A DNA stretch of 23,642 bases from Funneliformis mosseae (lineage: Eukaryota; Glomeromycota; Glomeromycetes; Glomerales; Glomeraceae): NCBI GenBank assembly GCA_910592005.1, contig CAJVPP010001002.1, positions 1 through 23,642 on the forward strand. The letters run 5' to 3'. Below the pieces are notes generated by a model. It did no database searches and was not told the origin of the DNA. It saw nothing but the letters and a program-made list of their open reading frames with translations. Below, piece after piece: positions 1-12,659 of this stretch (the stretch's first letter is position 1; every line of letters starts with the position of its first letter). The position numbers and the translations under genes were made by a program.

Positions 1-1480
1 ATGATAAAAAATATGAAGATGATTATTATAAAATACAAGAAAGAAATTATATTAATGATTGAAATTAAATGTATAATAATATAATGAAATATTTGAAAAT
101 TTGAAATATTTTTAAAAATTATGAATTTAATTATTGTTTTAATTTTTTTAATTTTATTTGTAAAATATTAAGTTTGCATTTTGTATTTGAGTATTAATAA
201 AATTTTATATTATATAAATAATATAATATTCAGATACAATTAATCAAGAGTATTTTTTTAAAAGGATACTTTATAAAGTAGTAGCTGACAATATGAAAAT
301 ACTTACTTAGTAAAATCTTCACTATATTATATTCTAAGAAATAGTTTCAGAAACTATTATTAAACTCAAAGTATAAGTGTAACAAAAGGGACTAACTATA
401 TATTAACTCAAATTTTGAGCGAACAGATAAATAAATATTTTTATTATAATTGCTTATACATAAATAGTCTTTTACTTACGCTATAGACTAATTATATAAA
501 GATCTATTTCTTGATATATAATTATATATTAAATGTTTTATATCTCTTTCATATTCTTAGATTATTTATATTTTATAATCATTAAAAATAAGATAATAGT
601 TTAATATAAAAGTAACTTAAAAAATCTTTTATCTAAATATTTTTCTACTATAATACTTTATAAATAAAGCTTTGATTAATTATTTTTTTTTTATTTTTTT
701 GTTTATAGATAATAATATTATCTTTTAGATAATTTTTAATTTTCTTAATTGTTATTATTGTTAAAAAAGTTTTCTTAAAAATCATAAACAATAATATTTA
801 TCAAATTTTTTTTTAAATAGATTATCTTAAATATCTAAATTAATAATATTATTCAATATAGTTATCAAAAAAAGTTACACATTGCGTAATTATAATACAA
901 ATTTTTTATAAATTTTATTATTTCTAAAAAATTATTTTATTATTTAACAATTTATATAATATTTGTTATATAATATTTATTTATATTATTTATATATTAC
1001 ATTATACTATGATTCTTTATTTTATTTTTAATTTTATATTTTAATTATTATATTTAAAGAACAAAAACCTATGAAAATTATATAATAAAATTAATAAAGA
1101 AATTAAGATAACAAATTAAAACAAATAAGATGTAAAATGTAAAAGTTACTTAATTTAAAAAAAATCAAATATTTAGTAGCAATTTTTAAAATTTGAATCA
1201 TGTTTTTCAACTTAATATTTCAAATATTCAGATTTTGAAATTTTTGTAGGTGAGTGCTTAACTTCTTCAAACTAAAAGAACTAAGAACCTAAAAAAAAAA
1301 AATAAATAAGGTTAAAAAAATAAAATAAGTAAAAAATATAAATATTAAATAGAAAATTTTTTTGAGCTAAAAGTATTAAAAACAATTACTTTACTATCTT
1401 TAATACATATTAAACGAACTGTAAAACAAAAATAAATAAATAAATAAGAAATGAATAAAAAAGTTCTTCTTTTCAATATT
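1..1480. other. AT-rich intergenic region, no gene seen
   Basis: This stretch is almost entirely A/T with frequent homopolymer runs and stops in all frames. I see no exon-like segment with family resemblance. The only structured part is the degenerate dispersed repeat at 391-500, listed separately. Confidence 0.7.
391..500 (+). repeat. Degenerate dispersed repeat, copy 1
   Basis: This segment aligns along its whole length, in the same orientation, with 11173-11280. Shared blocks include AACTCAAA near its start, TAAATAGTC in the middle and TAGACTAATTAT near its end, in the same order and at nearly the same spacing. The copies are clearly diverged by eye. I cannot assign a transposon class; a short non-autonomous element or an old LTR fragment are both possible. 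Confidence 0.6.
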
Positions 1481-1785
1481 TAAATTGAAAGAGATTTCCT
1501 TCTAATATATAAAAATATTTTACTTTTATATTAAACCTGTTCAATTTTAGTTGATGCATAAATGCCACTAGGATTTCACTCTAAACTAGCCAATCAAAAT
1601 CCCGATTTTGTCTAAAAATTTTGGGGGTATCTCAAAAATTTGGGGTTAGAGTATAGGTGCGCGGATTTGCCCGTTCAGAAGTGATTCCATCATCACGTGG
1701 AATTGTAAAGTTACTTAGAACCTGGATATCGCCTTAGAAATTTTCTTATACTCGATCATTTTGCTTTTCTTCAAAATATTCAATT
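1481..1785 (+). promoter_or_regulatory. Upstream region of PPIL2
   Basis: Base composition becomes much less AT-biased here than in 1-1480, as expected of a promoter plus 5' leader. Two similar GGGG-containing blocks (AAAATTTTGGGGG near 1615 and AAAATTTGGGG near 1636) stand in tandem, and a CACGTG E-box-like palindrome lies at about 1695. No transcription start can be fixed from sequence alone. Confidence 0.4.
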
Positions 1786-4341
1786 ATGGGCAAAGGAACG
1801 GATAAAATGTAAGTTCCTTTGTAAGCGTTGTTGAAATCTATTTAATTGGTTCGTTCTTACATGAATTTGATGTTTCATTATTGATTAGGTACATTACGCA
1901 TTCCGGTAAAATTATACTTTTGTTATTTTATAGGTTTCTTTAAATGGATAAGATACATATTTTAATTTTTCAATATAGAATGGTCTGGAGAATTTGGAGG
2001 GATGCAGTTTGGAGGAATCCAGACTAGAAAGAAAACCGAGGTTTTTAAAAGACTTCCATTCTATTGTTGCTCACTTTCATTGCAGCCTTTCGAGCATCCC
2101 GTATGCACTACTGATGGTATCATCTTTGATCTAAGGTTTGAGGCAGGATTCATTTAACTAGGCTGTTATTATAAAATTAATCGAGTACTTTTGTTTATAC
2201 ATTAATTATTGATTTTTTTTTTAACAGGCATATACGTCTTTATTTAAAAAAATTTGGAACGAATCCTGTAACTGGTGAAAAGTTAGATGTGAATTCACTA
2301 ATTAGTCTCAATTTTTTTAAAAATCCTGAAGGTATGTGACTCAAAATATTAAACATGCATAAACAATATCTTATTTCCATATAATTTATCGTAGGTGAAT
2401 ATCATTGTCCGGTAACCTTTAAAGTATTCAGTGATCATACACATATTGTTGCTATAAAGACTACGGGTAATGTTTTTTCATATGAGGCGGTTGATCGACT
2501 GAATATTAAAACTAGACATTGGAAGGATTTACTATCTGACGAACCATTTACACGAAAAGATATAATAACTATACAGGTAATTTTGCTCGCCTTTGTATTT
2601 GATATTAAGAATGCAGGTCTTTATATGCTAATTATTATTTAGGATCCTCATAACCTTGAAGTTCGTAATTTATCAAATTTCTATTATCTTAAACACAATT
2701 TGAAGCTAAAAGATGGTATGCAAATTTTATAAGACGATAAAACTCGATTCATTTGTAAAAAAGTTAATTTGGCTAATTTTTTTTTTCTTAGACGAATCAA
2801 GCGATCCTTTAAGTAATATAAATTTAAGTGCTACGGGTTCAGCAGAACGTGTTCTCACGAAGATTTCTGCCAAGGTATAAATATATGCACTATATCATTT
2901 CAAATTAAAGTGACACCTGTAGTCTTACTATTCACTTTTAAACTTTAGCAAGATGAATCGGCACAGAAATCTCATGATGCAACCGCTGATGATAAACCTC
3001 TGAAGAAAGCTTCGTCTTCAACACCTACCGTAAAAAAATCAAAAAATATTCCATATAATGCAGCATCATATTCACGTGGATTAGCAGCTGCATCGTTTAC
3101 TTCTACTGCGATGACACCGGTGACTGAAAATGAAAATGCACTTGTTGACGAAGAAGAATTCATGTTTAAAGAAATTAAAGAAAAAGGCTACGCACGAATC
3201 GTAACTAATCTTGGAAACTTGAATATCGAATTATTTTGTGATAAGGTATGAGACGAGAATTTTAGTGGATTTACGAATCTATTTGGTAATTTGTATTTAT
3301 ATATAAAAAAAAAATGTTTTTTTAAGGCACCAAGAACTTGTTATAATTTTATAATGTTATCAAAACAAGGATATTATAATAGGTAATATTTGTAATATTA
3401 TACATTTCAAAATCTATAAGCTAACTTTATTCATTAATTTACAAGGACAATCTTTCATCGTAAGATCAAAAACTTTATGGTATTTATTAGTAAATTTTTT
3501 TTTTCTTCTTACATTTTGGATAATTGAACAATAATAATTATTAATTTGTTTAGATTCAAGGTGGTGATCCTACAGGTACAGGGAAAGGAGGTGAATCATA
3601 TTGGAAAAAGGATTTCGAAGATGAACTCAAACGTAATCTTTCACATAATGAACGTGGGCTCATGAGTATGGCAAACAAGGGAAAAAATACAAATTCATCA
3701 CAATTGTATGTATAATGCCTTAGTTCGTTTTTTACATTTTAATTTTAAAAGATCTTTCTTTTCATGATTCTCTTGTAAAATATATTTTAGTTTTTTTACT
3801 TTTCGCCCGTGTACTCACCTAGACAACAAACATACAATTTTTGGTAAAATTGTTGGAGGAAAAGAGATTCTAGATAAGATGGAACTAGTACCCACTGATG
3901 AATCCGATCGACCTTTACAGGAAATTAAAATTATTGAAGTAATAACTTTTATAAATCCGTATGAGGACTACAAGAAGAAGTTAGAAAAGAAATTAAGTCG
4001 ACAAAATGAAATTGTGGAAAGAAAGCCGCGAGACAAGACCGAAAAGGTTTGACTAGATTAATTCAATATAAATATATATTTATAAAGTTTTTATATTTAT
4101 AATTTTTATGTATCAGGATACAACTACATGGTTTGGTACGAAATTGACTTCAACCGGTACAAAAGAAAGGAATAGCAATATATCTGGTGATGTAGGAAAA
4201 TATTTAAAATCAACATCGTCATCTGCGATACCTAAAAAGCGAGAATTGGATAATGAAGATTTTGATTCAGAGCCAGTTCCTGAAATCAAAAAGAAATCAA
4301 AGGCTACAGGTTATAATTTTGGTAACTTTAGTAATTGGTAA
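1786..4341 (+). CDS. PPIL2: U-box peptidyl-prolyl isomerase PPIL2 (Cyp60-like)
   Basis: Spliceosome-associated nuclear cyclophilin carrying an N-terminal U-box. Exons: 1786-1808, 1889-1905, 1979-2135, 2228-2331, 2395-2576, 2643-2715, 2792-2874, 2949-3245, 3327-3382, 3446-3479, 3554-3705, 3791-4046, 4117-4341. They sum to 1659 nt (552 aa), close to the animal orthologue. The start [11 protein letters not shown] matches the conserved family N-terminus, and the C-terminus ends in the family-like FGNFSNW. The U-box spans about residues 38-110 and contains the [10 protein letters not shown] stretch. The cyclophilin domain spans about 290-445, with the catalytic Arg at R336 (FHRK), F341 and Q344 in [13 protein letters not shown]. 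The position equal to Trp121 of cyclophilin A is His402 (CTHLDNKH), so cyclosporin binding should be weak (inference). All introns are GT-AG. It converges on TATDN3. Confidence 0.95.
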
Positions 4342-4342
4342 T

Positions 4343-4348
4343 AATAAA
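4343..4348 (+). terminator. AATAAA polyadenylation signal beside the PPIL2 stop
   Basis: AATAAA starts one base after the PPIL2 TAA (4339-4341). Any PPIL2 3' UTR using it must run into the last exon of TATDN3 on the opposite strand. The functional role is inferred from the motif only. Confidence 0.35.
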
Positions 4349-4363
4349 TTTTATAGTTTGAAT

Positions 4364-5463
4364 TTAATAATGATTGACGATTCTTGTGAATAACCTGTGC
4401 GCGTTCGCTGTGGTTTGATGAACCTGTTTAATGAGAATATTTTATATTAACAAATCATTTTTTTTTTTGATAAATAATGATAATAATAAAATTACTTCCC
4501 ACTTCTTCAAACGAGATTTGTTTTATTTTGGAAATTTCCGATGCACTTATGATAATGCTATTCGGCTCATTGTCAACTCCTTTTTCAGGACCTAATGCAG
4601 GAGAATCTGTTTCAAGTAAAAGGTTTGATAGTGGAATTTCTGCCACCAATCTTTGTTTTTGAGGTGACCGAATTATTGAAGGTGGTATTGAGAAAAAAAA
4701 TCTGAACAAGAGAAAATTATATTTGTAATGTTAATTTATCAATATTGTGTATATATAATAGAAAAAGAACGCGTAATCAATACCCCATTTCGACTCCTTT
4801 TTTTGCATATTTTACTTGACCATCGAAAGCATGCATTACTACTTTTCTTGCACCATAATCTCGTAAGCAATCTAAGGCATAGTGTCCAGCACTACGCGAA
4901 TGAACATTTAGGGGAAGGTCGAATTGAAGAGAAAGTGCAATTTGTTGCGCAAAAACTTGACGTTGTATTTTTTTTAATTCTTCTGTGCTTAGATTCAGAT
5001 TAGGGTTTGAATCAATCGCATTCTGTAAAACATGGGGAGTAAAGTCCAACCCAACTAAATAAAGAAAAAAAAAAAATGAGAACTGATCCTAATAATAGCA
5101 TGACTTACATTAAAATATCAATTTCTTAGTAATACCTTCACCAATTCCGATTAATTCGGCTGAATTTTTCCGAATGAATTCAAGCATACTGTTAGCTTGA
5201 TCAGTACTTATTAAACTCATAGTCCCTACAGGCTGTACAGGGTGCAAACCCGCACAGGGTTCAATAATTTCTCTTAATGAATCTGATAATGACGCATCAT
5301 TTTTCAATTCCAATATTTTTTTAGCGTCTTCAACAGTTTCTGATACATTAACTATCGACTTTACGTTCGCAGCTTTTGCACGTAAAAGGATTTCCTCAAT
5401 TGGTGTATTTGGAAACGAAGAAGGATAAAGGTGAGCATGAACGTCTATTAAATATTGAGACAT
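4364..5463 (-). CDS. TATDN3: TatD-family metal-dependent DNase (TATDN3-like)
   Basis: Probable metal-dependent deoxyribonuclease of the TatD amidohydrolase-fold family. Exons read on the minus strand: 5463-5136, 5054-4784, 4701-4503, 4423-4364. They total 858 nt (285 aa), close to the vertebrate orthologue. The start [12 protein letters not shown] places the metal motif at the family's usual position. An in-frame ATG at 5547 would add 28 Lys/Arg-rich residues and is less likely. Predicted metal and catalytic residues in order are H9/H11, E109 (GEVGLD), H161 (NVHS), H184 (MHAFDG) and D232 ([11 protein letters not shown]). The last exon carries the family tail TTANAHRLF. Its upstream donor has to be GTGGGA after codon GAA, an uncommon donor; the better-looking GTAATT six bases on gives a different, unfamiliar frame. 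Divergent from RPT1, with 191 bp between start codons. Confidence 0.92.
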
Positions 5464-5654
5464 GATAGATGATGGACTTTTTATTTCAGATCTACGTACC
5501 GATATCACGGTTCTGGGGGGTTTTTTTTTATCAATTTCGGGTATCATTCTAGAAACTACCTATTACGTTGTCGTTGATATAACTAACCCTCCTCCATTAA
5601 TTTTACGCGTTTGATCAGTTCGAATACTTTTTATAGATCTAAAATTTATACAAT
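5464..5654. promoter_or_regulatory. Bidirectional promoter between TATDN3 and RPT1
   Basis: This 191-bp gap separates two divergent start codons, so it must hold both 5' leaders and core promoters. A TTCTAGAA palindrome at 5547-5554 matches a minimal heat-shock-element unit (TTC and GAA facing each other), and ACGCGT lies near 5605. Proteasome genes are often stress-inducible, which makes the first motif interesting, but a single unit is weak evidence. Confidence 0.4.
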
Positions 5655-8207
<2,553 letters not shown>

Positions 8208-8209
<2 letters not shown>

Positions 8210-8213
8210 TAAA
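8208..8213 (+). terminator. AATAAA overlapping the RPT1 stop codon
   Basis: The RPT1 stop TAA (8207-8209) is followed by TAAAA, so AATAAA begins inside the stop codon. It is a candidate poly(A) signal but would give a very short 3' UTR. Other AT-rich alternatives lie downstream. Confidence 0.25.
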
Positions 8214-8606
8214 AATTTTACATTCATTGTACACTTTTTTTTTCAATAATATTTATTAAATGCGCAATGCACTTTAAATTTATGATTATATTTTGTGTTT
8301 TGAATAACAAAAAAAAAGATGTGCGAACCGTGATTACATAATAATTTTATTGGTTTCATGCTACTTTGTTTCCATTTTTTTTTTAATTGTATAAAAAAAT
8401 AATTGAGGTCCCGGTGTGATAAATTAAAGTACTTTTATCCGGTTAGCGATGAATGTCTGATAAATTTAACCGTCATATTGAAATGAAATGTTATTATAAC
8501 ATAAAGATCAAATGGATGTGACGGTATGTATGCTAACGAAAATTTAGGAGGCGCAAAGTTAATCAACTAATCAACCAAATGCCTTGAATGACTCGAGATA
8601 CATTTT
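8210..8606. other. Intergenic region after RPT1
   Basis: It contains the RPT1 3' UTR and then, from about 8400, sequence less AT-biased than typical intergenic DNA here. That second part may be the decayed upstream portion of the gene remnant that follows. No coding frame survives. Confidence 0.5.
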
Positions 8607-9132
8607 ATGATCAACCAAACACCTACAGTTTCACGATTTCTATTCGATCCAAATGTAAAGCAAAACAGATCGAGTCATAGGATTGATCAAACCGTTTTAA
8701 AGGTCCATTTAATAACAACTGTGCTCTTCGACAAAAGACTGATGCATCAAGTGAAGGAGAATCATCATCACATAAAAAAACGTAAAGGTGTTAAACTGAA
8801 GCACGCGAAAAGAAAGGTTATCATTAATTCGGATGATTCAGATGAAGCAGAACAGCCCACTATCACTTTTACTAATACTATTGGTAAGAACAATCAAAAC
8901 TAGAAAATGTCCTAATATTGCTTCACGTAATACAGAAAAAGTATATCAAGTGGGATGATGAACCCAAAAAATCCAAGATGATCGGCAGAGGTGCTCGAAC
9001 CAAATCAAAAACAATTCTGCGTTAAATTGTTCTGCAACTTCAAGGGCATTATCTATCACGCAAACAAGTATCAATCGTCATAAAAGTATTAGCAGGTCAG
9101 GTTCAAAAAAAGAAACACAAAGGATTCTTCTG
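8607..9132 (+). pseudogene. Unidentified broken gene, charged Ser-rich protein
   Basis: I do not recognise a family. An ATG at 8607 opens a 98-codon frame whose later part is basic then acidic (KKRKGVKLKHAKRK, then INSDDSDEAEQP), which looks like real protein. Just upstream the protein-like signal lies in another frame: around 8701-8790 that frame reads LRQKTDASSEGESSSHKK before stopping. A third segment from 8936 reads KKYIKWDDEPKKSK and continues to a TAA at 9025, and another frame around 9030-9130 is again Ser/Thr-rich. A GT-AG intron from 8884 to 8935 is possible but joins out of frame. The simplest reading is a decayed nuclear-type gene with frameshifts. A live gene with unrecognised introns is the alternative. 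Confidence 0.45.
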
Positions 9133-10300
9133 ATAAATAACCTGATTGATAAGAATTGACAATATATATATTTTTTGATGAAATTTTTTAATCGTAAATT
9201 ATTAAAAAAGGAAAATATTTAAAAAAAAAAATTTATTGTTATTTTAATTATTTATTAAATCAGAAGTTTATACGTCTATTGGAGATCGACATCTGATAAT
9301 TTCTTTTTAATGATACAAATAACTGTAGAATTAAAAATAAATAAATAAAACAAGAAAAGGTATTGTTTATACTCATGGATCAGGATGTTAAATTGCTTCA
9401 ACAAAGCATATTTAAACTGAGTATAAGTACAAGCTTTTTTCAACTAACTTTAATATTCTTTTAAACGTGCTTTGAGCTTGCTTAACACGTTTGTTAATTT
9501 GAGCTTAAAAAGTATATATAGCGCGTTTTATCAAAATAGCGAAAAAATTTCCCTTTTTTTTTCATTGATTGGTGGTTTTTGTTCAAAAATTCCTTCGTGG
9601 AATAACATATATTGAAGTCAATAACGTTAATCTGTCCTTTTGGATTGAATCTTATCGAAGTCGAAAAATTAACTATTTTCTCAAAAAAGCTCCCTACTCA
9701 GATATATTTAATATACTTTGGTGCTAATTAATTTTGATGATGTCAAAATTATTTACGTCTATTCGATAAATTTTTAATAAAATAATTACATCTGTCAAAA
9801 TACAATTTAATTAGTAATTCATCAATTTGTTCTGAAGTATAATATTTAATACTATTTTACCCAAGCTTGATCCCTTTTAATGATTAAGTGTATGGATCTC
9901 ATCACTCTTCAAAGCTCTTTCTGCTAAAAGTGGATATTTCCAAAGAGTAAACTCTATAAATGTCCTTTTTCACAGTTATACAAGTGTTTTCTCAATAAAG
10001 AGATAAAATCTTATAATGGGAAAAATATTTTGATAAAAAGTTGTTGAGAATTTGTAATAAAAAAAAAATTTTAATAAATAGTCTGTTAAAGATTGAGATC
10101 AAAATAAAAAAGATAAAAAAAGAAAAAAAAAAAAGACAATATAATAGGAAAAAGATAATAAAATGATAATATAAAATCCACTCATTTGAAAAATAAATGA
10201 ATATCAAATAGTTAAATCTGAAATCATTTTGCTTCTAAACAATTTTTTTTTAAAAAAAAATATGTTTAGTTTTTAACAAAAATATTTATATAACTTTTAT
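9133..10300. other. AT-rich intergenic region with a more complex core
   Basis: No gene is supported. Between about 9360 and 9990 the sequence is less biased than its flanks but has no exon-like frame on either strand. Small inverted repeats occur: AAACGTG near 9462 paired with CACGTTT near 9486, and AATTTTGA paired with TCAAAATT around 9730-9752. Confidence 0.55.
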
Positions 10301-10312
10301 GTTAGTTCATAT

Positions 10313-10446
10313 ATAAAGATAGGCATCGCAATTAAAAAAAAATGGTATAATTGAGTTGCAACTTATGGCACAATTAAATTTTCTAATATCACAATTAAGT
10401 TGCAACTCAATTAAAATTAAAAAATAATTATGGAAATCATCTTTAT
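10313..10446. mobile_element. Foldback (MITE-like) inverted-repeat element
   Basis: Two arms, 10313-10365 and 10396-10446, face each other across a 30-bp spacer. The inner 18 bp of each arm (10348-10365 and 10396-10413) is a perfect inverted match centred on the palindrome AGTTGCAACT. The outer ends match as ATAAAGAT against ATCTTTAT, and an AATTA block between them also aligns. No protein is encoded. The shape suggests a small non-autonomous DNA transposon or foldback element; target-site duplications are not clear in this AT-rich context. Confidence 0.5.
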
Positions 10447-10449
10447 TTA

Positions 10450-12299
10450 TATAGATAAACATTTTGATAGTAGAAACAAGATATACTAGCAAGATTTTAA
10501 TACTTATCACATAAAAATTAAATTTTAACATTTTCACAAAAGAAATTTAAATAAAATGAAAATGATAACAAAAGAAAATAAGTTATACAATAAGAAAGTT
10601 TGAGATATATATACTTGTATTAGACATTGCTTATAATATAAATGTTTCTAAGATTGTAAGATTCTAATTTTTAATTAGTCTATTTATCATTATGTATTTA
10701 TCAAACCTAAAATCACATAAATTTTTTCATAAAGTTTAAAAGAAAATTGCCTTTTCTTAAAATTACGTATCCATTTCAATTTGAAATGTAGACTATTTTG
10801 CAGATTCAGTTTTACTTTATCTGTTTATTTCTTATAATATTAAATACAATTCATAATAGTAAAAAAGTTAAAAAATGGTTTAAATATTATAAATTATATA
10901 AATTAATTTTTGATAAAAATTTTTTATATTATTTATAATAGATAAAAAAAGAAAATGATTAGTTTACATAAATTTTATCAAGTATAAATAAAATTAAGAA
11001 GCATAAGATTAATATAATAATTATTATAGTTAATATAATTAATATATTATAATAATTAATATAAAACTAAGTAATAGGAACTATTTACAAGTCTAAAATA
11101 TTAAAAATATAGCCTATTTCAAATTCACGTGATAAAGTAATCTATAATAAAATGGTAATAAAACAAATACGTACTAATAAACATCAACTCAAACTAAGAG
11201 CAGAATAATAGACAGATATTTTATATTATTACATCTAAACTGTAAATAGTCCTATGTTATGCTCTAGACTAATTATTATAAATATAATATAAGTATAATA
11301 TTGATTTATTTAATATATATAAATTTCTAATTATAAATATAAGTTTATACAAATTTATATAAATTATTTTAAGATTTGTAACTTTTTAAAATTTTATATA
11401 AAATCATATTTATAAATATTAATAAATTTTTAATCTAAAATTAATCATATAAGTCAGTATTATATTTTAATATCTGCTGCTTTTTTGACTGTTTTAAATA
11501 TATTCATACTTTGTCTGTATTCTTCTGCAACTTATAAAATTTTACAAAAAAGGTGTGTATTTAATGTGTAATTAGATGTTAAATATTTTGCTAATTATTA
11601 AAACAGGTTATCATATAAAATTTTGAAGAATTAGCACTTTTTTCTCATATTATCTGTCTCAGATATTGTCCTGTGATAATAAAGATATAAGTTATTTTAC
11701 TTTGAAATAATATTATAATTTTTAGTTTATAAAAAATAAAATATTTAATTATATATCTTTTATAAATATATTAGTTATATTTATAATCTTATTTTTGATA
11801 CAATAATTATTGTTATATATAATAATAAATATAATTATACATATTATAAATTATATAAAAAGTGAAAGTAAAAAGAAATTATTATTTATACTTTTGATTT
11901 TTAATATTTATAAAATAATTTGGATTATAATTAATTTATTTGATTATTATTTTATTTAGATATATATTATAAAGTAGTTGTATTTAATGAAAATATTATT
12001 TAAATTCAAAATTTAATGAAGAATATAAAATGTTAAAATTATATTAGATCTTATATAATTTAATTAAATAATATATTTTTTATTAATATTTACTATAATA
12101 TTTTATTACTAATATATATTTATAACTATAAAACATATATAAAAAATGCTTGCTATTTTAGATAAAAAATTTAATTTAGTAATACATATATTTTTTCAAT
12201 TAAATAATCTGTTTAAATAACAAAATTAATAAGATAAATGCAATAAGATATTGGTTTTTTGGTTTATTAAAGAACAATTATTTATTATATAAAATATTC
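10450..12299. other. Very AT-rich intergenic region, no gene seen
   Basis: Long runs of A/T with stops in every frame. The only recognisable structure is the second copy of a dispersed degenerate repeat at 11173-11280. Confidence 0.7.
11173..11280 (+). repeat. Degenerate dispersed repeat, copy 2
   Basis: This is the same-orientation partner of 391-500. The shared ordered blocks are AACTCAAA, TAAATAGTC and TAGACTAATTAT, with small indels between them. Similarity fades on both sides, so true element ends are not defined. Confidence 0.6.
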
Positions 12300-12659
12300 A
12301 GGTTCAATTTATCAGAATGTAATCGTTTGACTATCAACTAGCTTTCAAGTATATTTATTTGATTAACTAAACATTAATTGTGTACGAAAACTTCGATCTC
12401 CAAAATCTACTCTACTATTCAAAAGAATTCTTTATTTTCATGATCTATCTACTTATGACTATTGAGAAATTGAGAAATAAAGAATGATTTCAGAATGCCA
12501 ATCCACCCTAAGAATTAATAATAAAATTTATTTAAAAAAAAAATATTCAATATACAAAAAATTTAAATATAATATTACATAAAAAAAGAAAAAAATTTCA
12601 AGGCAAAAATAATTTATTAAAATTAATTTAAAGTCCCAAATAGAAATAGTTCTATAAAA
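12300..12659. other. Intergenic region downstream of VPS26
   Basis: It includes the VPS26 3' UTR; on the minus strand an AATAAA lies about 45 bases beyond the stop. Around 12300-12510 base composition is less biased. It contains a perfect 11-bp inverted repeat, ATTCTTTATTT at 12427-12437 and AAATAAAGAAT at 12475-12485. No coding frame is supported. Confidence 0.5.

Noticed and set aside
2972..3163. Minus-strand open frame across PPIL2 exon 8
   Set aside because: Antisense shadow of a conserved exon with correct splice sites on the plus strand.
4477..5049. Plus-strand open frames opposite TATDN3
   Set aside because: The minus strand encodes all TatD metal ligands in order; the plus frames have no recognisable domain.
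9992..10537. Two minus-strand open frames in the intergenic region (9992-10207 and 10307-10537)
   Set aside because: Low-complexity Phe/Ile/Leu/Tyr strings from A-rich DNA; the second crosses the foldback element. No coding support.
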